Source of the DNA: Phoebastria nigripes
Lineage: Eukaryota > Chordata > Aves > Procellariiformes > Diomedeidae
Direction: 5' to 3'
NCBI GenBank assembly: GCA_035582835.1
Contig: JAYKAV010000411.1
Span: 124,001 to 188,000, forward strand
Length of the DNA: 64,000 bases
Shown one piece after another: positions 1-25,935 of the stretch. The position numbers and the translations under genes were made by a program. The notes under the pieces are model-generated. The model was not told the DNA's origin and ran no database searches. It saw only the letters and a list, made by a program, of their open reading frames with translations. How positions within the stretch are numbered: the stretch's first letter is position 1; every line of letters begins with the position of its first letter.

Positions 1-5019
<5,019 letters not shown>

Positions 5020-5054
5020 CTTGACATTGGTATCCCTGTTTTCCTATTACACCC
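5020..5054 (-). CDS. PRKCE: PRKCE 35-nt micro-exon inside C1A
   Basis: Very short internal exon of 35 nt. Its first G completes the Trp codon split from the upstream exon, then come eleven codons, GVIGKQGYQCQ, then a G that starts a Val codon. The acceptor is attttcag|GGG and the donor is CAAG|gtaaga. It supplies one zinc-binding Cys of C1A (in GYQCQ). The peptide equals the mammalian PKC epsilon sequence between FIW and VCTC, and phases match both neighbours (2 in, 1 out). The exon is too short to be called from open reading frame length; the evidence is the exact joining with flanking exons. Confidence 0.95.

Positions 5055-13605
<8,551 letters not shown>

Positions 13606-13633
<28 letters not shown>
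13606..13633. repeat. Poly-A tract (28 A)
   Basis: Uninterrupted run of 28 A. Upstream sequence shows no similarity to a gene or SINE that I recognise, so it is not called as the tail of a retrocopy. Confidence 0.9.
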
Positions 13634-13636
<3 letters not shown>

Positions 13637-14798
13637 ATGCTAACTAAGGTTATTTTGGTCTTCCAGTGTTATCTTTCAGGAGGAACAGCCAGCCTCACTC
13701 TAAACACAATGCCCTTATGTCAATAAATCTGCAGTTGAAATCAGAGAGGTGGAAATGCATTCTACATATGGTAAATACTAAAGCTATTATTCAGGAGAAA
13801 AATGTTACTCCATGGAATGTAATGGGTCTACTCATGCAATAACTAGTAATGTAAAATAACAATTCGTAAAATGTAGAACAGTTTTTGTGCTATAACTTCA
13901 CATGATAAACTTACAGGAAGAAAATTAACTTAGTTTGTGGCAGTGACATTCAGTTCATGTTGATGCAGTGTTAGTAATGAGTAGTATTAGTAGCCTGGTG
14001 TTAGTATTGATAGTGTTAAGTCCTGACAGGCTAACAAGGTGCAACAGCTCTTATTAAATGAACTACTTACTAAAGCTAAAAAAGTACATAATTTTTTGAA
14101 TGAAGAAACTACATATATAATACATTATATTATTACTATAAGATTATTATAACTATGATCAGACCAAAAGCCATCCTTGAGACTAGATTTCCCTACCCTT
14201 ATCGCTGCAAGTCTGCAAACATGTCCTGCAATGTGATTGCAGCGTGCTCCTCAGAGCATGCCCAGTCACTTGTGGTGGTGGTGGTCGATTCTCTGGTGAT
14301 ACACGCTCATATTGACTGTCCTTTGGCTGTCTTCAAAGAAAGAAGGAAAATGTGACAAAACATCACGGTAAACGCTGCTGTGGAAGATGAACTTTCAAAG
14401 TGGTGTATGCATGCATGTTTATTTTAACAGAGCTCCAGGCTATGGAAGTATCTGCAGGGTCAACTGACCTCTCTGCAGGGTCAACACCTGAGGTGCTGGC
14501 CTTTCTCAGTTCCTGGAAAGGAAACGGTGTTGTGATGCTAAGGAGGAAAACAAGCATTGTGAAAATTTCAGGACAAAGCCCTTTTCCCAGAGGTAACTAT
14601 TAAACCAGACAGATCCTGAATGACAGTATTTTAAGCATGTGTTTGTGATAGATCAGAGAAGTTCAGCAATCTTTTTCTAATAGTTGCAAAAGCTACACAG
14701 AGCGCGATGAAACAGAACCTTGTATGACTGGGGTTTCTGGTCTTTCAGAAAAGAGTTGTTTGTTAAGTATTTTTTCAACTCCAGCTTTGTTCCTTTGC
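13634..14798 (-). other. PRKCE: PRKCE large intron, no recognised feature
   Basis: AT-rich, including a nearly pure A/T patch at 14098-14155 and a degenerate GTTAGTA-like tandem at about 13966-14018. No gene seen. Confidence 0.7.
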
Positions 14799-15035
14799 CA
14801 TAGAATAACAGAAGCATAAGTGGCAGGCACCGAGGAGATGCCTGAGCCCAGCCTCCTGCAGTGGGGAAGGGTCTCATGTACTCCAGGCATCCTCAGCTTC
14901 CATTTTTCCGATGGTTCTTGAAAATCTCCAGCAAGGGGAATTCCACAACACACTCATGTATCTTGTTTCACTACTCTGGCAGACAGGCTGTTTTGCTAAT
15001 AGCCAACCTAAATCCTTTTGCAGTAAGCTATGCTG
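14799..15035 (-). mobile_element. Ancient CR1 LINE 3' fragment
   Basis: Read on the plus strand it follows the reverse complement of a CR1 3' end: a diverged ATAGAATCACAGAATCATAG-like start (14799), a degraded 'ggaaggg acctc' and 'ccagcctcctgc' segment, then gaaaatctcc...attccacaac (14918-14948) and 'ctaat.gccaacctaaatc' (14995-15014). This order matches old CR1 and L3-like 3' regions. Heavily diverged with indels, non-functional, same transcriptional sense as PRKCE. Confidence 0.6.
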
Positions 15036-15574
15036 GATGAGCGAATGGCAACCTGAAAAAGCAAGTTTTTTGCCAGCACAGAAACTACTGAAGTATCTGT
15101 AGCAAGGCAACCATTATCCTGTTGTACACCATGCAAAAGACCAGAGGCTGGGGATGGCCAGAGACACAGCAAGATGCCACAGAAAAGACGACTGTAGAAA
15201 TTTTGCATACTTCTCAGGCCACAGCAAGACAGAACCTGCTTTGAACTAAACAGGTCCCCGTGGATACCCCAGTCCCATGATACCTGCAGAAAAGCCAGGA
15301 TATCGGAAGGTAAAAAGGAGAATGAAAACCACTTCCTGCCTTTAAGCTACTAAATCTCACAGTCATCTTGTTGATTCCGTTTCCAGATCCCCCTCCTGAT
15401 AGCGACAACTTGCTTCCATCTGAGTTTAGAAATGCATGTAAAAAAGCTCACTTGTGCTAAAATCTCCATATTAAATCTGATAATTCTGCGTAACTACATT
15501 AAGGACCTATGGTGTATAACCTACACAAGTCAGAGAAGATGGCTTTCAAAACATAGTTTTATAATGGTTACACC

Positions 15575-15690
15575 ACCCACCCCCCCCCCCAAAAAAAAAA
15601 AAAAAAAAAAGGAGGGGGGAGAGAATCGGGAAAAAAAAAAAGTAAAATTCATGGGTTGAGATAAAGACAGTCCAAAAAAAAAAAAAAAAA
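15575..15690. repeat. C-run / poly-A / purine-rich low-complexity cluster
   Basis: A C10 run followed by about 21 A, then G-rich sequence, an A11 run, a short unique island, and an A18 run near 15675-15692. The unique island (about 15640-15667) resembles part of the LTR family found at 38768-39908; see the finding. Confidence 0.8.
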
Positions 15691-15692
15691 AA

Positions 15693-18100
15693 GCTGAAGC
15701 CTATGATATACATTCCACTTATTCAGGTTTCAGAGCGCTTCCAAGTGGAAATGAAATCTTCTTACCTACAGTTGGGAAAGATGCCATTCTGAGGTGTCAC
15801 CATTGCAGACATGAGAAGTACAGAAACTTCAGTAAGTTTACTTTGGAGAAGTGATTCTTTTTGCATTTTCATTTAATTCTTCTACATTTGTTTCTCAATG
15901 AAATACTAACTACTTGCTTGTATCGTCCATGGGGCAGAGGGAGTCCACTGCAGAACTGCTTGTGATTCAAAAGAGCCTCACACAGCACCTATGTAATAAC
16001 TGAGAAAGCCAGAGAAGATTGCATAGCAGCAACTTTGTCCCAAGCAGGAAGAATTCTTCCCATTAGTCTGACTAATTTTGGTACAAATTAAAAAGGCACT
16101 GAATCCTGAATACTTCGCTCAAAAAGTGCTCAGGAAGGCCAGAGGGAGTTTCGAGGGCAGGCAGAATGACAGTGATACATTAACATTTTATTTACAGACT
16201 TTTTTCTTATACTTTCAGATAATGGCAATGATAGTTTTCAACAAATAAAAATAGAGGCTGTAAAAAGTTGGAAGTTATTTCCCCTCAACAGTATTAAAGT
16301 AGTAAGACATAAAGTATCTGTACCTTCGTGTAGATAAACCCACTGATAAGACTGTAATGGTTCTGATAAACAGAAGAGGATTTGACCCCAAGCAGTAGGA
16401 CGTGTTATTAGAAATAGTGAGACAATCACCTTCATAGCCACTGTTTGCCAAATAGGTTCAGGATGCCTTATACCTGTTTTATCTCACTGTAACTGTACAG
16501 TAAGCCACCGAGCACAGTATCTGTACTGCACAGATAATTTTTTCCTTTCTTGGATGAAGGGTGCAGGAGTCTATAGGTAATCAACCTTTGAACTTTTCAT
16601 TTCTCACAACTCTACTGTTGAACTGAATAAAACAAGAGAAAGATATTAACGTTACTCATCACCTTAGAAAGGACTGTTCTCCAAGACATCTGCCACCAAT
16701 AAACAACATCTGTCACTACTTTTCCCTTTTTGGCCCAATATATAACCCGTAACACACTTCCACCCGTGTTCCAATATGTCACTGCTCTTTCTGGTTTACA
16801 TCTTTTACGAACGGCCATATTATGACAACCCTGTCACCCTCCACCAAGATCCTCATTTTGTCCATTTCCTAAGTGGGCAATTCTTGTAATCATTTGTAAG
16901 AGACAAAAATCAGCAGCAAAAGAACTCACTCCCTCTTTCCATTGTCTGTCTTGCAAACGTGGGAGGAATTTTTCTTATTCTGATACCCCCCCACACGCAC
17001 ACAACAAAAGCTTAATTAAGAACGTCTCTGACTCACAAGTAGCGCTATTAAAGCAACTCTCCCATCTATGTCTTTCAACATTAAATATATTATTACTAAT
17101 TTCCATTCAGAGAACAATAATAGATATATTATGTAAATCCTGAAGTACTCATATGATTTATTATCAGCATACTACTTTAAAACGCCAATTTAGCAAAGCA
17201 TTTCTGGATATGGCTATATGAAAGAGTATATTCACTGTGACATGGATTTCAATGGAAATCTTCCAATATTTAAAGCACTACTTACCTGCCCTGCTAGATG
17301 TTAATTCTACGCATCTATTGCATAGTAAAAATGGAAACATGTGCTAAACAGTATGTTCTTTCTCCTTGCCAGGCTTATGGGCACAGCATCATGAGGTAAT
17401 TGCAAATGGTGAGTTTGCATATTGTCAGTAGAGCCTGAACGTGTTATACAGGTTTTTACTTGGGGGGATTGACACATAACAAGGATGGGGGGATGACTAC
17501 CCTCATGAACTATCATTGGCAGAAAAAGTATTTCTCAGTGACGAGATTAAATAAGAGAAGTTTTAACACTTCTTATTTGCTTTTGGATTTCAATATACAA
17601 GTTATTTTACTGTCCAAACTCTACATAACAATAAAAAAACCAGAGTAATAAGGTGAGACCACAGTGTTAATTCATCCTACTTTTGTAGAAGGAATTTGGG
17701 GCCTACCATGCATTTGCTACCAGCTCCATCGTGTGCCCTGATTTGTAATATTAGATTGTTACTTAAAAATGTACTGCTGATTTTTCCTTTTGCAGGTCTT
17801 CAAGCAAAAGAACAGTAAAGGGATCGATCTCCTGCTTCCTATGACTTCTAGCAAAGTTTTGCAGCATTTGAGGTTTTGCATAGTGTGCTAGCTGAAATAC
17901 ATAATTACATGAGAACCCTGGCTCTTGTTAAACAAAGCAACACATATCTAGCCCTCAAGTTACGGAGAAAAGCTTGAAAAATGTGACATGAATGCATCTG
18001 AAGACTGAAAAGCACAAAAAAGTCCTAGTGGAGGACACCCCCCAACTTTATTATGGAAAATCTTGCTTGTCTCTGTACACTGGATACATGACATCAAATC
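15693..18100 (-). other. PRKCE: PRKCE large intron, no recognised feature
   Basis: About 2.4 kb of AT-rich sequence with no exon, RNA gene or transposon that I recognise. Short open frames on both strands are compatible with chance. Confidence 0.7.
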
Positions 18101-19240
18101 AGTATGGGGTTTGTGTGGCAAGGTTTTGGTAGCAGGGGGGCTACAGGGGTGGCTTCTGTGAGAAGCTGCTGGAAGCTTCCCTGTGTCCGATAGAGCCAAT
18201 GCCAGACAGCTCCAAGACGGACCCNCCACTGGCCAAGGCCAAGCCCATCAGCGATGGTGGTAGCACCTCTGTGGTAACATATTTAAGAAGCAGGAAAAAA
18301 AAAAACCCTGCGCAACAGCAATTGCAGCCGGAAGAGAGGAGTGAGAATAGGTGAGAGAAACAACTCTGCGGACACCAAGGTCAGTGAAGAAGGAGGGGGA
18401 GGAGGTGCTCCAGGCGCCAGAGCAGAGATTCCCCTGCAGCCCGTGGTGAAGACCATGGTGAGGCAGGCTGTCCCCCTGCAGCCCACGGAGGTTAACAGTG
18501 GAGCAGATATCCACCTGCAGCCTGTGGAGGACCCCACGCCAGAGCAGGTGGATGCCCCAAAGGAGGCTGTGACCCCGTGGGAAGCCTGCAGTGGAGCAGG
18601 CTCCTGGTAGGACCTGTGGATCCATGGAGAGAGGAGCCCACGCTGGAGCAGGTTTGCTGGCAGGACTTGTGATGCCGTGGGGGACCCACGCTGGAGCAGT
18701 CTGTTCCTGAAGGACTGCACCCCATGGAAGGGACCCACGCTGGAGCAGTTTTTGAAGAACTCCAGCCCGTGGGAAGGACCCACGTTGGAGAAGTTCATGG
18801 AGGACTGTCTCCCGTGGGAAGGACCCCACGCTGGAGCAGGGGAAGAGTGTGAGGAGTCCTCCCCCTGAGGAGGAAGGAGCGGCAGAAAGAATGTGTGATG
18901 AACTGACCACAACCCCCACTCCCCGTCCCCCTGTGCCGCTGGAGGGGAGGAGGTAGAGAATTCAGGAGTTGAGCCCGGGAAGAAGGGAGGTGTAGGGGGA
19001 AGGTGTTTTAAGAATTGGTTTTTATTTTTCATTACCCTACTCTGATTTGATTGGTAATAAATTAAATTAATTTCCCCAAGTCTGTTTTGCCTGTGACAGT
19101 AATTGGTGAGTGATCTCCCTGGCCTTATCTCGACCCATGAGCCTTTCATTAGTATTTTTCTCCTCCTGTTGAGTTGAGAAGTGGGCGTGATAGAGTGGTT
19201 TGCTGGGCACCTGGCNTCCAGCCAAGGTCAACACCCTACA
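18101..19240 (-). mobile_element. Avian ERV LTR, copy 1 (minus orientation)
   Basis: Reverse-complement counterpart of the LTR at 38768-39908. In element orientation it starts TGTAGGGTGTTGACC at 19240 and ends near 18101, where the expected terminal TG on the plus strand reads AG. About 1140 bp. Positions correspond by p1 + p2 = 58009 over the central block. No matching 5-bp duplication is seen (flanks aaatc and gctgg). Bases 18133-18929 are identical to 39080-39876 apart from one N in each copy, while both ends are diverged. No gag, pol or env sequence adjoins it. Long open frames on both strands come from an internal repeat array, not from a gene. The family is assigned from recall of avian LTR consensus sequences and from the structure of copy 2. 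Confidence 0.85.
18409..18838 (-). repeat. Tandem array (about 45-bp units) inside LTR copy 1
   Basis: About eight to nine degenerate units, each marked on the plus strand by cacgctggagca and tccc/cccgtgggaagga-like motifs. The periodicity explains the repeated PTLEQF-like peptides in the open frames. The array is identical in unit number and sequence to that in the copy at 39171-39600. Confidence 0.85.
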
Positions 19241-22200
19241 GCTGGTCAAACTTTGTGTCTGACTGTATAAGACACATGCATGGGTAGAAGACAAGACTCT
19301 CTCTGTTTGAAACGAGTTACCAAAACTTACTTGTTCCTAACTTTTGCTACCTTCTTGATATTCCAAACTTCCTGCCTCCAGTGTTCACATATTTATTTAG
19401 TCCCAATTCTCCAACCTTTGGTAAGACAGATGTATCAGTGTCTTTCACATTTTCAGTGACTCACTGAGCACGTGGCTCAAGCTTTCACATAAAATGAAAA
19501 GTGCTTCTGGCTTATGAAAAGATGCTTAACTGGACACCTAATTTCCAACCAAGTCAGAATTTCAGAAAAGTTTTTAAGCATCAACTGCTTGAACTAATCT
19601 AATGGGACCTGAGCCATTTTTCCTGACCTATGGCAAATTAAGTCTCTAATAAAAAGTATACTCTCAGAGGAAAAGAACTGGCAAACAGCCTTTGAAGAGG
19701 CAACAGATGTGTTGATTGAGATGAATTTTGTTTTTCATAGTTCTCTAAAATTGATGTCATATTCAACAATGCTTAAGAACTTACTGATGGAAGCAGCTGG
19801 CAAGTGGGAAGGGTGGACTGTTGGATGATGAGGTGCCTTACTGTGGGAATTGAGAAAAAAAAAAAAGAGCAAAATGGAATCAGACAGAGTTTTAATCCTC
19901 TCACTTTGGAGAAAGAAACTCAGAGAAAAATAGGACGTGAAAGAAACAGGAGGGAGGAATGAAAGTGAACCTAGGGCTGACGAAAAAGAACACATCAGAG
20001 AATACTCCTTTTCCTCCCTGTAGGACAAACTGTGAGCAATGCGGCTCACATAAGTCAATGGCCCAAACTCCAAGGCCAATCTGAGTTTAGGATTATTGTC
20101 AGTTGGTAAATTAATTTCCTTTCTACCCATGTGCTGTAAAGAAAAGTTAACTCTCCCTATTACAGAAAACTCATACATAAGAACTAGCAAATATATATGT
20201 ACAAAGAGTTAGCTACAGAAAAGCACTCAAGATCCCTATTTTTTCTACAGGGATCTAGGTACCTGTCTTGCACTGCTCTAAGAGAATGGATATTCTCATG
20301 CCTAAAGAAAATATGTTAGACTTGCTAAGGTTTTCCCAAAGATATCAAGCCAACCAAGTTCACTGAAACAACTAACTTCAAAAAAAATAAATGCTGCTTT
20401 AGACCCGCTATTGTTTCTTCAGATACGTGATAATTAAAGCTAATTCAAACTATGTTTATGCAGAAGAACAGGTACAGAAAGCCAGCTTAGCAAGTTAAGA
20501 CAGTTACATATTGTATTCTATTACATTGCTCTAAACTAACTGATTTTTTTCTCCTTCAGCAAATCACCTTTTGTTACTTCCTAAGACTAAAAGCAGTTCA
20601 GTACTAACAAATCCCCACAGCACTCACTAAANGCTGACTTTCAAAATATATGTGAAGACTCTATACAAGAATTACCAATGTATGTGGGAGAAAACCTGCT
20701 TCTAACATTTCTTAAAACTGTAAGTCTTCCAAGAAAAATATTTGTTAAACTCTGGGCTGTGCATTTGTATACTGTAGCTGGAAGAGAAAACGGAACTCAG
20801 AAAAAAATACTGAATTTTTTTCTTCTCTTCTTCAGCACAAAGATCAAATTAAATGCTACTTCAAGATCCAAACAACTTTCTCCCTATTTAGTCCAGAAAC
20901 TAAATCAGACAATGAAAACAGACACAAAACAATTCTTGGAATGATTGCTGATTTAATTTTTCTCTCATTATTCCAGTGCTCTAACTGTTTTCCATTCAGC
21001 ACTGACCCTGCCTTCACACCAGCAGTACTACCTTTGGATATTCTAAGGCATCAGGTAAGTTCTCCTGCCACTGACAGCACAAAACTCATCTGGAAACCCA
21101 TGCACAGCATGAGGAGGATGGGGTCCGAGCAAAATCTGTGGAGAGCCAAGGGAACAACAAGGAGACTGCCTGCAGCACAATGGACCACTATTTGTACATC
21201 TTAATGCTCTATATGCATAGTCACATGAGGATAAGATCTATCCTTGGTTACAGCCCTACAGTTATGCCAGACAATGGAGAGACATACATAAAATCAAGTA
21301 GAATTTGGCTCAGTTTACCTACAGTAGAAATAGGCAATCAAGGTTTCTTTTTTTATGTCCAAACTGTAAGGATACAAGATGTTCTAGCAATTGTAAAATA
21401 CTAACCTCTAAAACTTCATTCCATTTATTGTTTTGTTTTTTAACAGGTCAAGAGATAGCAGACACTTTAAAAAAGCTTTCCTTAATAAATTCAAGTCACA
21501 GCCCATGATCTCAAACCTTTTCTGTCCTCTGTGGTTTCCCAAGCACCTCTGCTCATATTCAAACACTACATAATTCATTTTAACTTAGCCTTACCAGGTT
21601 GCTGAATAAGGATGTGAAAGTCAGCTGGCTGTAAGTTAAAAAAATATATTCAGTGCCTCCTTATTGCTGCTGTCACTGATTTAGCTGTTCCCATGGTAAA
21701 CTTAAATACCACCACAGGAAGCTGTATCACCTATCAATTCGCAAGTTGGGAAGTGTGGTGTATGGAGATTTGATTTAACAGATCCCAGAACTGTCTGGTT
21801 GAAGGATGTGGCAGTTGAAAGCTGGAGGCTGGATTTCTTTTCTTTTTTTTTATCCTCTTTTTTTTTTTTTTTTTTTTTTAAACTTCTATAATCTCAAGAA
21901 AACTAAGACATATGGCAGCATTTCCAAGTTGGTTTCAAAGAGGTTTTGATTTCCCACTTACTTTCTCTAAGTGTGAATTACCTAAGGAGGTGTCAGAATT
22001 TCCTCGAAAAAATCCTTTTAACACTGGTTGTCTTTACAAAAAGGATGTCTAGAGAGAAGCTCCCACTTTTTTTTTTTTTAAAAGACGATTTTGACAGCTC
22101 TATAGCTGGAGCCTCTGACTTGACTACCTATATGACACATCACAGCACTCATGAATTAGTTTTTCACAATCGTTTCAATTCAGAAAAAAATGAAGCTTCC

Positions 22201-25030
22201 TCATTAATATGGAGACAAAAAGTGCTCTAAGAAGGAGCTCATCCTGCAGATGATGAAAGAAACTTTACCATCAGAAATTGCATAGGTAAGAGCTCATGTC
22301 TCCTCCTTTCTTCAGTAAATATCTATCAAAAATCAAATATATTCTTCCATGTTCAAAANATTTCTCTGAACTTTTCTTTAATAAAACATCACCTTTGCCA
22401 TTAGCATACCAGTAGCCAAATAAAAATATGTAATGCATTTTGAGAAACAGAAATAAAGATGGAAAAAACCAATTTTTAAAGGTAATTTTGACTAAATAAA
22501 GGCGTTTTTATGGTCTGCCGCCTTCTTTATTTCACACCCAAAAAACAGTAAACGAAAGATTTTAATAACAAAAAAAAAANNCCCACAACCATTTAAAGAT
22601 TGTTTTTAACAAGTATAAAAGAAAGGCAAGGAAACAGAAACACAGCATTTCAAGATTCAAGTACTCAAAAAATCTCTTAAAGTAAAAGTGACTCTTCACT
22701 ACTTGTCCTCGAGTTGTTACAAAGCCCCCAGTATCACCCCATCCAATACATGAAACCAAACCTTTCTTTTTGGTGTACTTGGAAAACTCATTGAATTTGA
22801 AAATCTAATATGACACAGTGAATCCAAACCAGCCAATTTGAGTAGTGATTTTGTGGTCATCCATTTTTGAGACCACCATAACAAACTATGTTAGAAAGTA
22901 CAGATTTTATAAGATACAGTGAAACTGTCTGAACTCAGCTACATTAAATGTGTTTTAAATCCTATATCCAAAAGCCGAGGTATTCAGAATAGCTGCCCAT
23001 ATTTAGGAACTTCCGACCACCATGTCCGCATTGCAGAATCAGTATGCTTATTCTCCTACATGCAAGAATATCATCTTAGTACACACAATATGCCTCATTT
23101 CATGATGGGAAAAAAGTCACAGAAATGGGCCAAGAAAATTAGATGTAGCTCAGCAATTTTCAGTCAGCCCACACAGAACATTAGGGGGAAGAAAGCGTTC
23201 CTTTGAGCAAGCATTAGCACTATTATTAGCAGCATCTAAACTTTTAAAAATAATTATTCCAGTATCTATTCCAGCAAGCAATACAAATTACACTTGTCCC
23301 TTAGATAGAAAGACAGACACAAAATCATGAATATGATCCTGCCTCTGCATTGTATTTATCTTTAACAGAAGCAAGGAAAACAGGATAGAAAGCATTCCTG
23401 GAAACTAAGGGCAAAAATAAATCTTAGTTTAAGAGAGGCCATTTTAAACATTATGATTATTGTGCCAGAGCTGTGGGTTGGATGAAAATGGATTGTAGGT
23501 GATCTAGAAAGATGTAGAACGCTGCATCACAAATTGAAAGTGGTAAGATCTCAGTTTGACATTTGTCCCGATGAATACACAGAGATCAGCAAATTATTGC
23601 TGCCCGCCATCAGCAATGAAAGAGGTCTGTGGCTCAACCATTGCACCAGAAGAACTTTTTGAATCATGCTTTCCAGAACATGCAACCATCAAAACAAACT
23701 GACCTACACATTTGCAGATTTTTAAACTAATGGGGCAATCATGAGAAGCAAGAAGCACTTGGCTTCAGACCAGTGAAAATCTCTACTTTTATTTGTGTCA
23801 CATTTTCTCCTTCCTTTCATTTCCACAATGTGTAACTTCCTGCTGACATTTCAGAACATCACCTGTCTGGTCATACATGCAACATGAGGGTGAATTCCTA
23901 CTAATAGCTACTGAAATACTACTGATAAGTTACCCTTTTTAACATGGTGTTATACAACTGGTCCCAAGATAGGAACTATTTCAGCCTACCACTCAACTCT
24001 TTAAGGAGTGCTACCTCTAAAACAACTGTTGGCTACATGCTAAAATATAACGGTCTCGATCAGGGACCAACTCTGATAAATTGCTGGGAGTTTTGAATTA
24101 TATTGCTGTAAACTCACACAAATAGAATCTGTCTCTGTACATATAAAATAAAGATTGTCAAAATAACAGTTCTTTGGAATAGGTTTTTAAGGTGCTTTAT
24201 AGCTTGCTTATAACAAAATTAAAGCAAAAATATCTCTTCTTAATTTAAGAAATTAAAATAGACATTTTCCTCCTATGTAATATGAAATAACAGGTTATAT
24301 TAGACTAGGCAAATAATTACTCACTTGCTAATTTTTAATATTTATTTATCTATTTATTTACATGTAATGGTATTATTTATTTCCTTTAAATCTAACTCCT
24401 GAAAAATGGCATTTCTCCTTTGACCAATTTTTTTCTTCTAACATTGTCAAACACTGATTCTCCCTTTCCCTCCACCCCTGGGTTTCAGAGGAACGACAGC
24501 TGGAACTGACATGGCTGGTTTTGTCTATTCTATGACATCTTTCAAGGATTTTTTTTTTTTTATACATCATCTACGGACTAATCACAGTGCCTATGCCAGC
24601 TTAAACTTTGGGAATATAGTCCAGTAATGAAATGAATCTGTGATAGGTAAAATGATGAAAGAGCCACATAAATAAAATAAGACGTTCATGCTAGAATAAT
24701 GTTATTTTTCATTTCAGAATAACATACAAGTAAGGCTGATAACATCAAAGCAAACAATTACTGAGGAAGAATAAGCCAATGATTTCGCCTAATAAATCCA
24801 TATATAAATGCCAATTGACTTAGCCAGAAGTTATCCCATGCATATATTATTATTAATATACCACAAATACATGAAAAAACATATTTAGAGTATACAGCCT
24901 TGCCCTCACATCCTACTTGCCTTCTTAACCAGCCTAACTTGGTTAGTACAACAACATCAGTGAGTGTGTGTGACTGTCGGTAGTAGTCACAGTATCTCCG
25001 AAACAGTGTTTTTTTACCGCTACATTTCAA
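19241..25030 (-). other. PRKCE: PRKCE large intron, no recognised gene
   Basis: AT-rich sequence. It contains A-runs near 19855 and a long T-rich stretch at 21836-21880 (listed). The longest open frame (19735-20190, minus) is rich in low-complexity Ser/Phe/Leu and has no family resemblance. A TATT-type repeat lies near 24335-24360. Confidence 0.7.
21836..21880. repeat. T-rich tract
   Basis: Interrupted poly-T with a final uninterrupted run of about 22 T. Low complexity. Confidence 0.85.
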
Positions 25031-25140
25031 AGGGCTTTACCCAAGAGGCACAGAGACATTGAATGACATGCCCAAGGCCCCCCAGAAAACCTGGCAGATG
25101 ACCTGTACATGGTGCCTTCACAGTCTTCACCCAGGATTTT
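25031..25140 (+). mobile_element. MIR-like ancient SINE relic
   Basis: The stretch containing gaggcacagagacattgaat, then gacatgcccaaggccccc, then cctggcagatgacc parallels the well-known MIR region (gaggcacagagaggttaagt, cttgcccaaggtcaca, gtggcagagc) in the right order and spacing. Short and diverged. Confidence 0.55.
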
Positions 25141-25479
25141 CTTCCCATCATTTCTAAGCACCTAGAGACTGATACGGTGCTTACAACTAACATCAAATAA
25201 TCACTTCCTTGAATCCTCCTGCTTGATCACTAAATAAGGACTTCTTTTTCCCTGTGATTTTTTTCCCCATAGCNTGAAAAATACAGAGGGCATTAGCCCA
25301 TGCTCAGTAGCTTTAAGTTTGTATCTCTGTTTCTGAACTGTATTTTAACTCTGTACCATGTTACAACTATTTTTACAGATTCAACCACCTCCCAGTTGGG
25401 CAGAAACTGGTAATGGAAATCTTAGAAACATCTGTGACACCTAAAACAGAGCTAACAATACCTACACCAAGTGCTTTTG

Positions 25480-25481
<2 letters not shown>

Positions 25482-25511
<30 letters not shown>
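25482..25511. repeat. (TA)n microsatellite
   Basis: About 30 bp of TA repeat with one interruption near its start. Confidence 0.92.
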
Positions 25512-25935
25512 CATAGCTGTGTTTTTCAAAGGGAAACTAGTATCACGATGTGTTTAGCTAAATAAAAAGACAATGGGAGCCACATACGTCACTTTGTTTT
25601 GTTCATAAGAAAATTATACATGTAGTAGATATGCTATAAAATTAGGCATCTTAGCAAGTTTGTAATCACCATCTCTCTGCTTACCTAACTTAATCCTGTA
25701 TCCTCTTTGCCTGTCTTTTGTGATTCCAACTGAACACTCGTGACAGTCAGCTGTCCTTTGTGCTTGGACATAAAATGATATAAAATTTATAAAAAAACTT
25801 GTCCTATGTATTTAGAAGGCATAACAACGTTGTTTTTTCTATAAAATGTTACTTTATTTGAAGACCATCATCATCAACCCAAAACATAATTAAATGTCAA
25901 GTGAAAATTACTGTCTCTCTCTTACACACCGTTTC

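Noticed and set aside
13606..13633. A28 tract as the tail of a processed pseudogene
   Set aside because: Nothing upstream resembles a coding sequence and no flanking duplication is visible.
18248..19149. Open frames of 223 and 288 codons (minus strand) and their twins at 39090-39761 (plus strand)
   Set aside because: They lie wholly inside an ERV LTR and arise from an internal array of about 45-bp units. Three frames are open on the same stretch, the peptides are low-complexity Ser/Pro/Leu, and no domain is recognisable.
19735..20190. 151-codon open frame on the minus strand
   Set aside because: Low-complexity Ser/Leu/Phe composition caused by A/G-rich sequence, no domain, no splice context.
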